From assembly GCF_030812775.1 (NCBI RefSeq), contig NZ_JAUSTI010000022.1, positions 1-64,000 on the forward strand: a stretch of 64,000 nucleotides of DNA. The letters run 5' to 3'. The DNA is from Paenibacillus tundrae. GTDB taxonomy: Bacteria > Bacillota > Bacilli > Paenibacillales > Paenibacillaceae. Each line of letters opens with the position of its first letter. Position 1 is the first letter of the stretch. Both the position numbers and the translations under genes were made by a program. Positions 33,171 through 42,494 of the stretch are shown here, piece after piece. The notes beneath the pieces are model-generated. The model was given only the letters and a program-made list of their open reading frames with translations. It ran no database searches and was not told the origin of the DNA.

Positions 33171-34007
33171 CTAACTATGGTATAAGCCTCGGTAATCCGT
33201 AGGTGTCATGCCTTCTCTTGCCATAAACTGACGGTTAAAATAACTGGCATTCGGATACCCCGCCTCTTCCGCAATCTGTCCAATATTGGCGGTTGGACGT
33301 TCTAATAACCATTGCTTTGCCATCTGTAACCGAGAACGTGTAATGAACTCCATCGGTGTCATCTCTACAGCACTCTTAAACAATTTGCAAAAGTAATACG
33401 AGCTTACTCCTGCTAGATCAGCCCAGTCTTGTAGCAGGAATGGCTGACAAGCCTCCTGCTGCATCTGTGGAAGTAAGGCTAGCACACGGCTTTCCGCGTT
33501 GCTTGTACGAGTATTTTTCAGTGGAACAGCATGCTGAACGAACTCAGCCAATACAGCATAGGTGAGCGTGGACAACTGGGCTGGTCGCAGCATCCGATTC
33601 TGTTCCGCTTCGGTGAGCAGCGCCAGATGTGCTTCTTCCCACGGAGTCTGCTGACGCAGCGTCCATAACAGATTACGATGTAGGCCTCGCTCGATCATAT
33701 AATCATGCAACCGATCTCCATAAAAATGAACCCAACGTACATCCCATGGATCATCCTCGCTGCTGTAATATCGCTGCTGCTGTTGCGGAAAATACAACAC
33801 AGCCTGTCCAGCTCGAAGCTCATGCACGACACCGTCTGCTTCAACGTATCCTTTGCCTGCGGCAACGTAGTGAATGTTGAAGTTATTGAGTGCACCTGTC
33901 TCACGCCAAACGTTATGTTGGGGGTGTTCTGTATAGTGTCCAATCGACTCGGGATAACAAAAATAGGGGATATTTTGAAGAGTCAGTAGCGTTGTCTGTC
34001 TTAACAT
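33171..34007 (-). CDS. AraC family transcriptional regulator
   Basis: 278 residues from ATG 34007, which has AAGGAG nine bases upstream. N-terminal cupin-like sensor (NIHYVAAGKGYVEADGVVHELRAGQAVLYFPQQQQRYY), C-terminal double HTH (LLQDWADLAGVSSYYFCKLFKSAVEMTPMEFITRSRLQMAKQWL ... AEEAGYPNASYFNRQFMAREGMTPTDYR). Divergent from the Gfo/Idh/MocA gene 119 bp away, which it probably controls in response to a sugar. Confidence 0.9.
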   Translation of the reverse strand: MLRQTTLLTLQNIPYFCYPESIGHYTEHPQHNVWRETGALNNFNIHYVAAGKGYVEADGVVHELRAGQAVLYFPQQQQRYYSSEDDPWDVRWVHFYGDRLHDYMIERGLHRNLLWTLRQQTPWEEAHLALLTEAEQNRMLRPAQLSTLTYAVLAEFVQHAVPLKNTRTSNAESRVLALLPQMQQEACQPFLLQDWADLAGVSSYYFCKLFKSAVEMTPMEFITRSRLQMAKQWLLERPTANIGQIAEEAGYPNASYFNRQFMAREGMTPTDYRGLYHS

Positions 34008-34126
34008 AAACCGCTTCTCCTTAAGTAACAATTTTGTGTTAACTATAATCAATATATTATCATTTTAATTCATTCATCTATCTCATATAATCACAATATA
34101 CATTTATACACAGGAGGAATACAACT

Positions 34127-35131
34127 ATGAATTCAGATCGTAAATTGCGTTGGGGCATTCTTGGTAGCGCTAGCATTGCTGTACGCTCCGTTATTCCGGG
34201 TCTGCAACAATCCGAGCTAAATGTGGTTACTGCTATTGCTAGTCGGGATGAAGAAAAAGCGAAACAGACTGCCGACCAACTAGGTATAGATCAAGCTTAT
34301 GGCAGTTATGAAGCATTACTTGCAGATGACTCCATTGATGCCGTATACATCCCCCTCCCGAACCATCTGCACCAGGAATGGACAATTCGCGCTGCAGAAG
34401 CAGGTAAGCACATTCTGTGCGAGAAACCACTTGCGCTGACTGCGAAGGAAGCCGAGGAAATGGTTCAGGCGTGTGCGGATGCTAAGGTACAGCTTGCCGA
34501 AGCACTCATGTATCGCCACCATCCACGTTATGATCAGATTAAGGAGATTATCGCTAGCGGTGAAATTGGTAGAGTTCGCGGGATTCATAGTACGTTTTCA
34601 TTCAACAATTCCGGTTCGGCTGGTAACGTTCGTTTCAAACGGGAATGGGGCGGCGGAGCCCTCTATGATATTGGCTGTTATTCCATCAGTGCTGCGCGTC
34701 TAATCCTTGGGCAAGAGCCCACTGCAGCAACGGTGATTGGCATGTTCTCTCCTGAACATGATCATGTGGATATGATGGCTTCAGGATTGCTAGAGTTCGA
34801 TGGCCAGGTTGGTGTCACATTTGACAGCAGCATGTGGGCTGCCTTCCGCAATACGCTGGAAGTACTCGGATCAGATGGACGAATTGAAGTACCTTCTGCT
34901 TATATTAGCAACCCAGATGCAGGCTCTAACTTCTACGTCACTTCTGGTGGAGATCGTAGAGAAGTCGCTGTTCCACAAGTGAATCACTATTCCCTTCAGG
35001 GAGATGACATGGCACGTGCAGTACTTCATGGTGAAGCACTGCGCTTCGCACCTGCCGACGCAGTAGCCAACATGAAGGTACTCGAAGCTTGCCTGCGCTC
35101 AGCAGAAGAACGTACACGAATCACACTTTAA
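34127..35131 (+). CDS. Gfo/Idh/MocA family oxidoreductase
   Basis: 334 residues. An N-terminal NAD(P)-binding Rossmann domain starts RWGILGSASIAVRSV, with the CEKPLALT motif (Lys for catalysis) near residue 100 and a C-terminal alpha/beta domain containing GGGALYDIGCY. Acts on a sugar, polyol or their derivatives. AGGAGG lies upstream of the ATG. Divergent from an AraC regulator and followed by an aldo/keto reductase; the two may be co-transcribed across a repeat fragment (35133-35210). Confidence 0.9.
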   Translation: MNSDRKLRWGILGSASIAVRSVIPGLQQSELNVVTAIASRDEEKAKQTADQLGIDQAYGSYEALLADDSIDAVYIPLPNHLHQEWTIRAAEAGKHILCEKPLALTAKEAEEMVQACADAKVQLAEALMYRHHPRYDQIKEIIASGEIGRVRGIHSTFSFNNSGSAGNVRFKREWGGGALYDIGCYSISAARLILGQEPTAATVIGMFSPEHDHVDMMASGLLEFDGQVGVTFDSSMWAAFRNTLEVLGSDGRIEVPSAYISNPDAGSNFYVTSGGDRREVAVPQVNHYSLQGDDMARAVLHGEALRFAPADAVANMKVLEACLRSAEERTRITL

Positions 35132-35132
35132 G

Positions 35133-35210
35133 GGTTGATCAGAAAGTCTGCTTTTGATTACAAAGTATGCTTAACGGCATCACATTAGCAAATATGGGTT
35201 TAGCCAGAAC
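35133..35210. repeat. Left-half copy of repeat family A
   Basis: About 78 bp aligned with the left part of the 44015-44225 element, including CTTTTGATTAC, GGCATCA and AATATGGG in the same order and spacing. The right end is missing. Confidence 0.55.
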
Positions 35211-35240
35211 ACGAACGATATATAAGGACGGTGTGTGAAT

Positions 35241-36191
35241 ATGGAATTTATTACGATTGATGGTGCGGGTAAACGCATCTCCCGCTTAATTAAAGGCACG
35301 GACTATTTTGTACATGACGCTTATGAGAAAGTTGCTGCCAATATGGATGCGTTTCTGTCCATCGGTGGGAACACCGTGGATACGGCTCATATCTATTGCG
35401 GAGGACAGAGTGAAGAAGTGCTTGGACGTTACATGCAGGAACGCGGCAACCGTGATGAGATTGTTATTCTGACCAAGGGTGCCCACCACAACCAAGACGG
35501 CCCACGCGTTAACCCTGATGCGATTCGCAGCGATCTCCTGACGAGCCTGGAGCGACTCCAGACTCCTCATGTCGAGTTATATGCCTTGCACCGCGATGAC
35601 CCTAATGTTGCTGTTGGTGTGATTCTTGAAGCGCTGAATGAGCACATTGAAGCTGGGAAAATTGGTGCGATTGGTGCGTCCAACTGGACTTGGCAGCGCC
35701 TGGAGGAAGCCAATACCTATGCCGCATCCCATGGTCTGAAAGGTTTTACGTTCAGCAGTCCGAATCTCAGTCTTGCCAAAGCAAATGAGCCCTTCTGGGC
35801 AGGCTGTGTATCCGCAGATGCAGAGACTTTAGCTTGGCATGAACGTACACAATTGCCTTTGTTGTCCTGGTCTTCTCAGGCTCGTGGTTTCTTCACAGGT
35901 CGCTTCACACCAGAAGTACGGGACAATGCAGATCTGGTTCGTGTGTTCTATAGTGATGGCAACTGGGAACGACTGCACAGAGCTGAACAGCTGGCTGCAG
36001 CCAAAAATACAACGCCCATTCAGATTGCGCTTGCGTATGTATTGAATCAATCCTTCCCAACGTGTGCACTAATTGGCGCTCAAAACCAGGCAGAACTGCT
36101 GTCCTGCGACGAGGGATCACGCATCTCCCTATCGACTCAAGAAGTGAATTGGTTAGATCTTGGCAGTGATGAGAAGCCTTCGTCTCTGTAG
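35241..36191 (+). CDS. Aldo/keto reductase
   Basis: 316 residues of the NADPH-dependent TIM-barrel family. Visible: FLSIGGNTVDTAHIYCGGQSEEVLG with the conserved Asp and Tyr, VILTKGAH with the catalytic Lys, and LYALHRDDP with the His. The C-terminal cofactor part (ALIGAQNQAELLS) is present. ATG 35241 is preferred over GTG 35235. In the sugar-metabolism block with Gfo/Idh genes; exact substrate unknown. Confidence 0.88.
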   Translation: MEFITIDGAGKRISRLIKGTDYFVHDAYEKVAANMDAFLSIGGNTVDTAHIYCGGQSEEVLGRYMQERGNRDEIVILTKGAHHNQDGPRVNPDAIRSDLLTSLERLQTPHVELYALHRDDPNVAVGVILEALNEHIEAGKIGAIGASNWTWQRLEEANTYAASHGLKGFTFSSPNLSLAKANEPFWAGCVSADAETLAWHERTQLPLLSWSSQARGFFTGRFTPEVRDNADLVRVFYSDGNWERLHRAEQLAAAKNTTPIQIALAYVLNQSFPTCALIGAQNQAELLSCDEGSRISLSTQEVNWLDLGSDEKPSSL

Positions 36192-36223
36192 TTGTGTCAT
36201 TATAAAGATTATTTATTGAAACA

Positions 36224-36262
36224 AAAAGGCTCACTCCCAGAAACACGGGACGTGAGCCTTTT
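36224..36262 (+). terminator. Terminator of the aldo/keto reductase gene
   Basis: AAAAGGCTCAC pairs perfectly with GTGAGCCTTTT around a 17-base loop; it is symmetrical and may serve both strands. Confidence 0.75.
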
Positions 36263-36350
36263 CGATATATTTCATGACATAAATGATATAGGGGATAAAC
36301 GATCATGAATGCCTATTTCTTTTTTCAGGTATTATAGCGTATTTACAGTA

Positions 36351-37370
36351 TTACAGTTTAACGATCTGACCTGTTTTCTCGGATTCGAAGGCAGCCAGAA
36401 TGACTTGTAGGGAACGCAGACCCTCTTCACCAGAGATGCTTGGAGGTGTGTTCGTAACAATAGATTCTACGAATGCATCGATAACACCACTTGGTACTTG
36501 CTTCTCATTCGTAGCCATAGCGCCTACTTTGTAAGTCTCTACTGTACCATTCGTCAATTCAACGATAACCTCGTCACCATCGACTGTACCAATCTTCATC
36601 ACACCATTCTCGCACCAAAGAACAGTACTGTTGTCTCCTGCGCGATATTGCGTCCAGCTAGCTACCAATGTACCAATTGCACCGCTCTTCATGCGCAGCA
36701 GGCATGTTGCGTTATCGTCTACTTTCGTGCCTTCTTTGTGCAATGTGCTGATGAATCCAGCCACTTCGGATACTTCATCACTCAGCAAGTAACGGATAAA
36801 GTCGGATTTGTGTACGCCCAGGTCGCCCATCGCACCCATGATCGCTTCTTCTTTGCGGAAGAACCAGCTCTCAGCGCCATCCACACTCCACGCCTCTGGT
36901 CCAGGGTGACCAAAGGAGGTACGGAAATTCAATACTTTACCCAGTCTACCGGAATCCAGAATTTCCTTCGCTTTCACGTGAGGAGGCATCAGACGTTGGT
37001 TGTGTCCAACCATAAGGAATACGTTATTTTTCTTAGCAGCTTCGATCATCTGCTCGCCTTCTTCGGTTGATACAGCCATCGGTTTCTCTACCAATACATG
37101 CTTACCAGCGTTCGCCGCAGCAATTGCCATCGGAGCATGCAGGTAGTTCGGTGTACATACACTTACCGCGTCAACCGTTTCGTTAGCAAGCAATTCTTCA
37201 TAGCTGGAGTATGCCTTACCACCGTAAGTTTCAGCCATTTTCTCTGCACGCTCCACAATCGGATCGGCAAAAGCAACAAGCTCAACATGTTCATTATCAG
37301 CGTATTCTGGAATATGTCTGCGCTCGGCAATGGCTCCACAGCCGAATACAGCAACTTTAATTTTACTCAT
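36351..37370 (-). CDS. Gfo/Idh/MocA family oxidoreductase
   Basis: 339 residues from ATG 37370 (AAGGAG ten bases upstream). Rossmann start KVAVFGCGAIAERRHIPEY, HVLVEKPMAVS with the catalytic Lys, and DLGVHKSDFIRYLL in the C-terminal domain. Second gene of a minus-strand pair with a TIM-barrel isomerase, a common partnership in catabolism of inositol-like or uncommon sugars. Not closely similar to the other Gfo/Idh protein in this window. Confidence 0.9.
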   Translation of the reverse strand: MSKIKVAVFGCGAIAERRHIPEYADNEHVELVAFADPIVERAEKMAETYGGKAYSSYEELLANETVDAVSVCTPNYLHAPMAIAAANAGKHVLVEKPMAVSTEEGEQMIEAAKKNNVFLMVGHNQRLMPPHVKAKEILDSGRLGKVLNFRTSFGHPGPEAWSVDGAESWFFRKEEAIMGAMGDLGVHKSDFIRYLLSDEVSEVAGFISTLHKEGTKVDDNATCLLRMKSGAIGTLVASWTQYRAGDNSTVLWCENGVMKIGTVDGDEVIVELTNGTVETYKVGAMATNEKQVPSGVIDAFVESIVTNTPPSISGEEGLRSLQVILAAFESEKTGQIVKL

Positions 37371-37438
37371 GTACAAATGTCTCCTTTGACAAGTAGATTA
37401 GCTTTGCTTCTTCTGGTACGAATGCCTAAATGTCTTGA

Positions 37439-38215
37439 TTAAAATTGGTTCAAGTAATTCTGTTTCAGCCAGTTGTAGCTATTGGCTACGCTTTCAAGAG
37501 GTGGATTCTGACATACATCCTGTTCTACAATTAGCCACTCTACGCCTGCATTGGTAGCTGCCTCAATCACGGCTGGCAGATCAACCGAACCTTGTCCCAG
37601 TTCCAATGTTTTCATCTGACCCTGTTCGTCTTTGCTGAAATCCTTCAAGTGAAGCAGCGGCAAACGTCCCGCATATTTATTAATATACTCGATTGGATTT
37701 TGTCCCGCAAACTGAACCCAGCATACGTCCATCTCAACCTGTACGGACTCAGGTGTCGTTTGTGTAAACATCGCGTCAAAGGCATTCTCATCGCCAACCT
37801 GGCCGTGGAATTCAAAATCATGGTTGTGGTAACCAAAGATCAAGCCTTGTTTTGTAACCTCTTCCCCATATCCTTGAAGTTCAGCAAACAGCTTCTTCCA
37901 GCCTTCTGCGTCCTCTGGACGATCTTCTGGCATCAAGTAAGGGCAGATCATATATTGAGCCCCAATCGTTTTGAGGTAATCGATTTGTTGTTGCAGGTTC
38001 TCACGCATCGCATGCAGTGAAACGTGGCTGCTGAATCCTTTCAATCCTAGTTCGTCTAGTAGCGCTTTCATTTCTTCGGCAGGAATATCTCCATATCCAG
38101 CAAACTCCACGCCTTCATAACCAAGCTCAGCTACTTTGCGCAAAGTTCCACGGAAATCTGCTGCAGTCTCATCGCGGAGTGTGAACAATTGCAATCCAAT
38201 ATTACGTTTTCCCAT
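37439..38215 (-). CDS. Sugar phosphate isomerase/epimerase (xylose-isomerase-like TIM barrel)
   Basis: 258 residues of the AP endonuclease 2/IolE-IolI fold: IGLQLFTLRDETAADFRGTL, VEFAGYG, FGYHNHDFEF, QVEMDVCWVQFAG, and PLLHLKD with metal-binding Glu/His/Asp. It is the first gene of the operon with the Gfo/Idh protein (68 bp downstream). The divergent AraC regulator at 38458 is the likely controller. Substrate unknown. Confidence 0.88.
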   Translation of the reverse strand: MGKRNIGLQLFTLRDETAADFRGTLRKVAELGYEGVEFAGYGDIPAEEMKALLDELGLKGFSSHVSLHAMRENLQQQIDYLKTIGAQYMICPYLMPEDRPEDAEGWKKLFAELQGYGEEVTKQGLIFGYHNHDFEFHGQVGDENAFDAMFTQTTPESVQVEMDVCWVQFAGQNPIEYINKYAGRLPLLHLKDFSKDEQGQMKTLELGQGSVDLPAVIEAATNAGVEWLIVEQDVCQNPPLESVANSYNWLKQNYLNQF

Positions 38216-38457
38216 GATATCTACACCTCTGCTCTAGAATTTGCTTTCATTGCTCTATCTGGTTTCATCCTACCTCAAAACAGGCTAGAATGAACATATA
38301 CAATATCGTCAAACCATGAACTATTTGATCAAATTTTTCTGACGTGTGTTAACATGAATTTCCATGTTAACCCCAACCGTGAATTTTACGGTATGAACGT
38401 GAATGAATCATATTCTTGAGCATCATGCTACACCTACATATAGGAGGACTACATCCA

Positions 38458-39276
38458 ATGGAAACTACAGTACTGATCTGCGACTACTCCTACCATTACA
38501 AAGCATTTAATCATAATATGAGGGGCAACTTACAGAGTTTTTTGTTCCGTCTGCAGACCGAAGGCACATGTAAGATCTATATCCAAGATGAGGAATTTAC
38601 GATGACCAGTGGCGATCTTCTCTTGCTTAAGCCTGGGGATGATTATCGTCTTGTTGTAGAAGAGCCACATAAAGAGGGTCGCTTATCGAGTGGGGATTAC
38701 TATTTATTTTGCGAGGGAAGCTGGATCGATCATTGGTGGGGGCAAGCAGCGCGACCTACCCTCAGCCGAATCGGTTTAGATGATAAATTGGTTAGTCTAT
38801 GGCGGAACATGCTGCTTGAAAAGCGTCGTGGGCCCCTGGAGGAAAACGCAGAGCTGAACGATGCACTCCTTCGTGGCTTATGTCTATACATTGACCGTGC
38901 TATCAAAGAAAACATTCAGACCGACCGTGCCGTCTCCTCGGCCCTCAAGCTGAAACGTTTCATCGAGGAACATGCCACCGTAACGTTCAAACTGGAAGAG
39001 GCAGCACGATACGCGGGACTAAGCCTATCTCGTGCAGTACGGTTGTTCAAGGAGCACTATGGTCAGACCATGATCCAATATGCAATCGAAATTCGCCTGA
39101 ACGCTGCACTGGAGCGTATGAAATACAGTGAAATGACATTGGAACACATTGCGGAATCCTGTGGATTTGCAAGCTATTCCTATTTCCATCGGGTTTTCCG
39201 CACACACTTCGGAATGTCACCTGCGGAGTATCGGGAATCGAAGTCCCATCCACCAATGGATCTAGAGCACGTTTGA
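38458..39276 (+). CDS. AraC family transcriptional regulator
   Basis: 272 residues from ATG 38458, with AGGAGG ten bases upstream. An N-terminal cupin-like domain (LQTEGTCKIYIQDEEFTMTSGDLLLLKPGDDYRL) precedes a double HTH (FKLEEAARYAGLSLSRAVRLFKEHYGQTMIQYAIEIRLNAALERM ... AESCGFASYSYFHRVFRTHFGMSPAEYRES). Divergent from the isomerase-Gfo/Idh operon, with a 242-bp regulatory region between. Confidence 0.9.
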   Translation: METTVLICDYSYHYKAFNHNMRGNLQSFLFRLQTEGTCKIYIQDEEFTMTSGDLLLLKPGDDYRLVVEEPHKEGRLSSGDYYLFCEGSWIDHWWGQAARPTLSRIGLDDKLVSLWRNMLLEKRRGPLEENAELNDALLRGLCLYIDRAIKENIQTDRAVSSALKLKRFIEEHATVTFKLEEAARYAGLSLSRAVRLFKEHYGQTMIQYAIEIRLNAALERMKYSEMTLEHIAESCGFASYSYFHRVFRTHFGMSPAEYRESKSHPPMDLEHV

Positions 39277-39455
39277 ATTAAGGTTAAGGGCATTCTTGAA
39301 CGCACCAAAGAGCCTTACTCCTCTAAGCTGCTTAATCAAATAAGCTAAAGTTTAGAAGGGTAGGGCTAGGTGTCGTCCTCTCCTACTGTTATAGTGCTCA
39401 CTCTGACGGTAGAATTAGACATTTTTCCAGTTCAGTTCTTTTCCGAGCTAAGTAG

Positions 39456-39989
39456 CTACACACTCTCGACTTGCTGAGCATGTGTAGGATATCTGAAGCA
39501 GAGCGCACCGAACTCGTCATTCCCGATATGGTAGGCCGGATCTTCTTCAAAACCAAACCGTCGATACAACGCTACGGCATTAAGCATACTCGGACTCGTA
39601 TACAAATATACAAAATCACGATTGAACGCTTTGGTGGATTCGACGCACCGATCAAGCAATGCCCGCGCAACACCATGTCCCCGCCAGTCTGGGTGAACGG
39701 CAAGTAAGCGAATAAACGGATAGTCAATCGGCGACTCGAAGCCGGCATATGCTTTTTGAGCCGTCTCAAACAACTGGACTGTACCCACAATGTTTCCTTC
39801 TATTCGAGCTACCCATAATTGTGCAATAGACGGGTTATGAAGTGATTCTCTAATTTCCCCAATATACTTATCCCAGCGCTCCTTATCGTTAAACGCACTT
39901 TCATATTCGGTATAACTCGTCACAAGCACATCTACGATTTCCGCATAATCCTTCTCTTGTGCCAACTCCACCGTTATGTTGGTTGTCAA
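39456..39989 (-). CDS. GNAT family N-acetyltransferase
   Basis: 177 residues with the acetyl-CoA-binding motif A HPDWRGHGVARALLDRCVE and motif B VYLYTSPSMLNAVALYRRFGFEED. Starts at TTG 39989, eight bases after GGGGG. Acceptor substrate is unknown. Confidence 0.88.
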   Translation of the reverse strand: MTTNITVELAQEKDYAEIVDVLVTSYTEYESAFNDKERWDKYIGEIRESLHNPSIAQLWVARIEGNIVGTVQLFETAQKAYAGFESPIDYPFIRLLAVHPDWRGHGVARALLDRCVESTKAFNRDFVYLYTSPSMLNAVALYRRFGFEEDPAYHIGNDEFGALCFRYPTHAQQVESV

Positions 39990-40346
39990 TGTTAATCCCC
40001 CTCTATTATTTCACAGGATCAATAAGTCGCCATCGTTCATTCGTGATTAAGTTCCAGATAAAAAAAGAGTACTCTTATAAAATTCATAAAAAAATCCTAG
40101 TTATGAACTAAGAATGATATGTTTTTGTCATTGTAGCATGCATCTTTTACAGGTGATCATTAAATGTTTCTATTCTTAGATTGATATTTTCTATAGAGAT
40201 AGAACATATCATCTTTATTTTCGCCAAAAGGATGCGGTTCTACCATTGTCCAAGAAATAAACGCAAATGATAATTCGACATATTATTCCAAAATGTTCCT
40301 TATGTGATATAGTATAAAATACCTATACTAGAGGAGTTGTTGCACG
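39990..40346. other. AT-rich intergenic region
   Basis: No gene is visible. A small hairpin with a T run on the minus strand lies near 40088-40112 (TCCTAGTT/AACTAAGA), but no minus-strand gene ends upstream of it. A TATAAAAT box at about 40313-40320 may be the -10 of the secreted protein gene. Confidence 0.45.
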
Positions 40347-41528
40347 TTGAAATGGACGCTTATTAAATCGTTGCTTATTGCCAGCTTGATTAGCCCACTA
40401 TTGGTACTAGGCAATTCCGCTGAGGCAAAAGATCTTCCAGAGCCTGAATGGGTGTACAACATTGACAAGGGGGAATGGAGTCTCCCTTGGAATATAATCC
40501 CCGGGGTCGTTGTGGATTCCCGAGGTAATCAGAGCCTACTTGGTTATAAAATGGTTGGAGGGAAACGTTATTTAGAAAATATAGATCCCTTATCGGGGAC
40601 TCTCCGATGGTCTATCCTTGAAAATTTTGATTTTGTCCCTTCAGAAGACGGGTACATTTTCATGTTCGACAAGAACAACAAAGTCAGTGCCATGAACTTA
40701 GCAACCGGTAAGAAAACATGGACGGGTACTCTACCCTTCAACAAAGATGTTGCATATCATTCCTATGAGAGTGACATGTATCCGGGTAAAAACGGAAGTC
40801 TGTATGTCGCTTCGCATTCAAAAGATTATAAAGCCACCTTATACCACTATGACTCTAATGGCCGGAGAACCAAAAAATATACATTGCCGTATTCCATCGT
40901 GGGTATAGAAGGTAATTATGTATTTGCCAAAACCTATAGTGATGACCCTAATACATACATTTTAAATCTTGCTACAGGAAAAAAAATCGTAACAGCGAAG
41001 AACGGAATATCATACATTCCTGTTAACGTACTAGAGGATGGGACAATCGTTACTCACAACGTTGTCAAAAACGCGGTAACCCTCAAAGCCTATAATGCTA
41101 AAGGGCAGTTAAAATGGACAAAAAAACTTCCATATGTAAGCGAACGAACGGAGACGTACACACTCCAGAACCGTCTCCTCTTTATGGATGGTAAAAACAA
41201 TTCGTTAAAGCTGTATGCTTCAGATGGTAAACTGTTGGCAAGCAAATCATACAAACCTCTCGCTACAGGGTATAACCGTATCCTGAGAATGATTGAAGTC
41301 TCAAGAGATCAGCAGAGTCTGATGCTCACAGTTAAACAAGGAGGGCATTACGAAATCAACATATTGGATTCAACCAATCTGAATGTAATTAAAGCCTTCT
41401 CTGAAACGGAAATGGATTTCTATCAAAATACAAACTACGAGATTCTCAACAACAGAACCCATTTTATTGTAGTGGATCCTAGAGGAAAATCGATCATGAA
41501 TTACGACCTGACACGAATAGATTACTAA
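40347..41528 (+). CDS. Secreted beta-propeller-like (PQQ-like repeat) protein
   Basis: 393 residues starting at TTG with GAGGAG ten bases upstream. Signal peptide KWTLIKSLLIASLISPLLVLGNSAEA. The rest consists of beta-strand-rich repeats of the WD40/PQQ-like kind (LDPLSGTLRWS, MNLATGKKTWTG, LNLATGKKIVTA, YNAKGQLKWTKKL, YASDGKLLASKS). Probably an extracellular propeller used for binding; enzymatic function is not implied. Strong terminator after the gene. Confidence 0.75.
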   Translation: MKWTLIKSLLIASLISPLLVLGNSAEAKDLPEPEWVYNIDKGEWSLPWNIIPGVVVDSRGNQSLLGYKMVGGKRYLENIDPLSGTLRWSILENFDFVPSEDGYIFMFDKNNKVSAMNLATGKKTWTGTLPFNKDVAYHSYESDMYPGKNGSLYVASHSKDYKATLYHYDSNGRRTKKYTLPYSIVGIEGNYVFAKTYSDDPNTYILNLATGKKIVTAKNGISYIPVNVLEDGTIVTHNVVKNAVTLKAYNAKGQLKWTKKLPYVSERTETYTLQNRLLFMDGKNNSLKLYASDGKLLASKSYKPLATGYNRILRMIEVSRDQQSLMLTVKQGGHYEINILDSTNLNVIKAFSETEMDFYQNTNYEILNNRTHFIVVDPRGKSIMNYDLTRIDY

Positions 41529-41560
41529 CAAGTTATGAATTAGCAATATCGTTAGAAGAG

Positions 41561-41620
41561 CCGCCATCTCCTCGGAAAGTGTATGTACGATACACACTCC
41601 GACAGGAGGTGGTGGTTTTT
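41561..41620 (+). terminator. Terminator of the propeller protein gene
   Basis: CCGCCATCTCCT pairs with AGGAGGTGGTGG around an inner GTGTATG/CGATACAC stem, then TTTTTC. Confidence 0.7.
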
Positions 41621-41775
41621 CATTTGCGCGAACGTTGAAATCTTCGAACTCCCCCATGACGCCTCTTCAACAAACCTGTATAGTTAACCATAGTAATCTA
41701 ACATCAACCTCTTATTCATTCTTTTGTACATAGCATAGCCAGCCAATCCTATTTTTACGAACTGGAGCGATAGCC

Positions 41776-42474
41776 ATGGAATCTAAACGCAAAGTTCTCA
41801 TTATTGAAGATGAACAGGATATTTCGCGCATTCTACGAGACTATCTGATCAAGAACAACTACGAAGCCGCGATTGCCAATAACGGTCAAGATGGATTGCA
41901 CATCATGGATATGCTGCAGCCAGATTACATCATTCTAGACATTATGCTCCCAGATCTGGACGGCATCGAGGTCTGCCGTGAGATTCGACGCCGTAACCAT
42001 ATTCCGATATTGATATTAAGTGCGAGGGGCAGCGATACGGATAAGGTGCTGGGGTTAGGCTTTGGCGCTGATGATTATATGACCAAACCCTTCTCGCTCA
42101 GCGAGTTGCTGGCTCGGATCAACGCACACTTCCGCAGATACGATCGTCTGACAACGGAACGTGTCTCTACCGATCTACTACGGCTGTCTAACCTGGTCAT
42201 TGATAAAAAGGGTTACAAAGTAACGTTAGATGATCACGAGGTCTCCCTCTCTGCGAAAGAATTTGAGTTACTTTACTATCTAGCGAGCAATAAAAATCAG
42301 GTTTTCTCGAAGTCACAGCTTCTAGATGCGATCTGGGGTTACGCTGCTTATGGAGATGAGAATACCGTAACCGTGTATATCCGCAGACTGAGAGAAAAAA
42401 TTGAAGCAGACCCTTCCGAGCCTTGTCTTCTGAAAACCGTTTGGGGTGTCGGCTACAAGTTCAACCATGAGTAA
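41776..42474 (+). CDS. OmpR-family response regulator
   Basis: 232 residues: receiver with IEDEQD, phosphorylation Asp in IILDIMLPD, ILSARG and DYMTKPFSL, then a winged-helix output domain ending WGVGYKFNHE. Followed after 20 bp by its kinase, then by an ABC transporter with FtsX-type permease. The set resembles antimicrobial-peptide or cell-envelope stress modules. Confidence 0.93.
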   Translation: MESKRKVLIIEDEQDISRILRDYLIKNNYEAAIANNGQDGLHIMDMLQPDYIILDIMLPDLDGIEVCREIRRRNHIPILILSARGSDTDKVLGLGFGADDYMTKPFSLSELLARINAHFRRYDRLTTERVSTDLLRLSNLVIDKKGYKVTLDDHEVSLSAKEFELLYYLASNKNQVFSKSQLLDAIWGYAAYGDENTVTVYIRRLREKIEADPSEPCLLKTVWGVGYKFNHE

Positions 42475-42494
42475 GACAAAAAGGAGGCACTGAC

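Noticed and set aside
40088-40112. Minus-strand terminator
   Set aside because: No minus-strand gene ends upstream of it; the hairpin is short and in AT-rich DNA.
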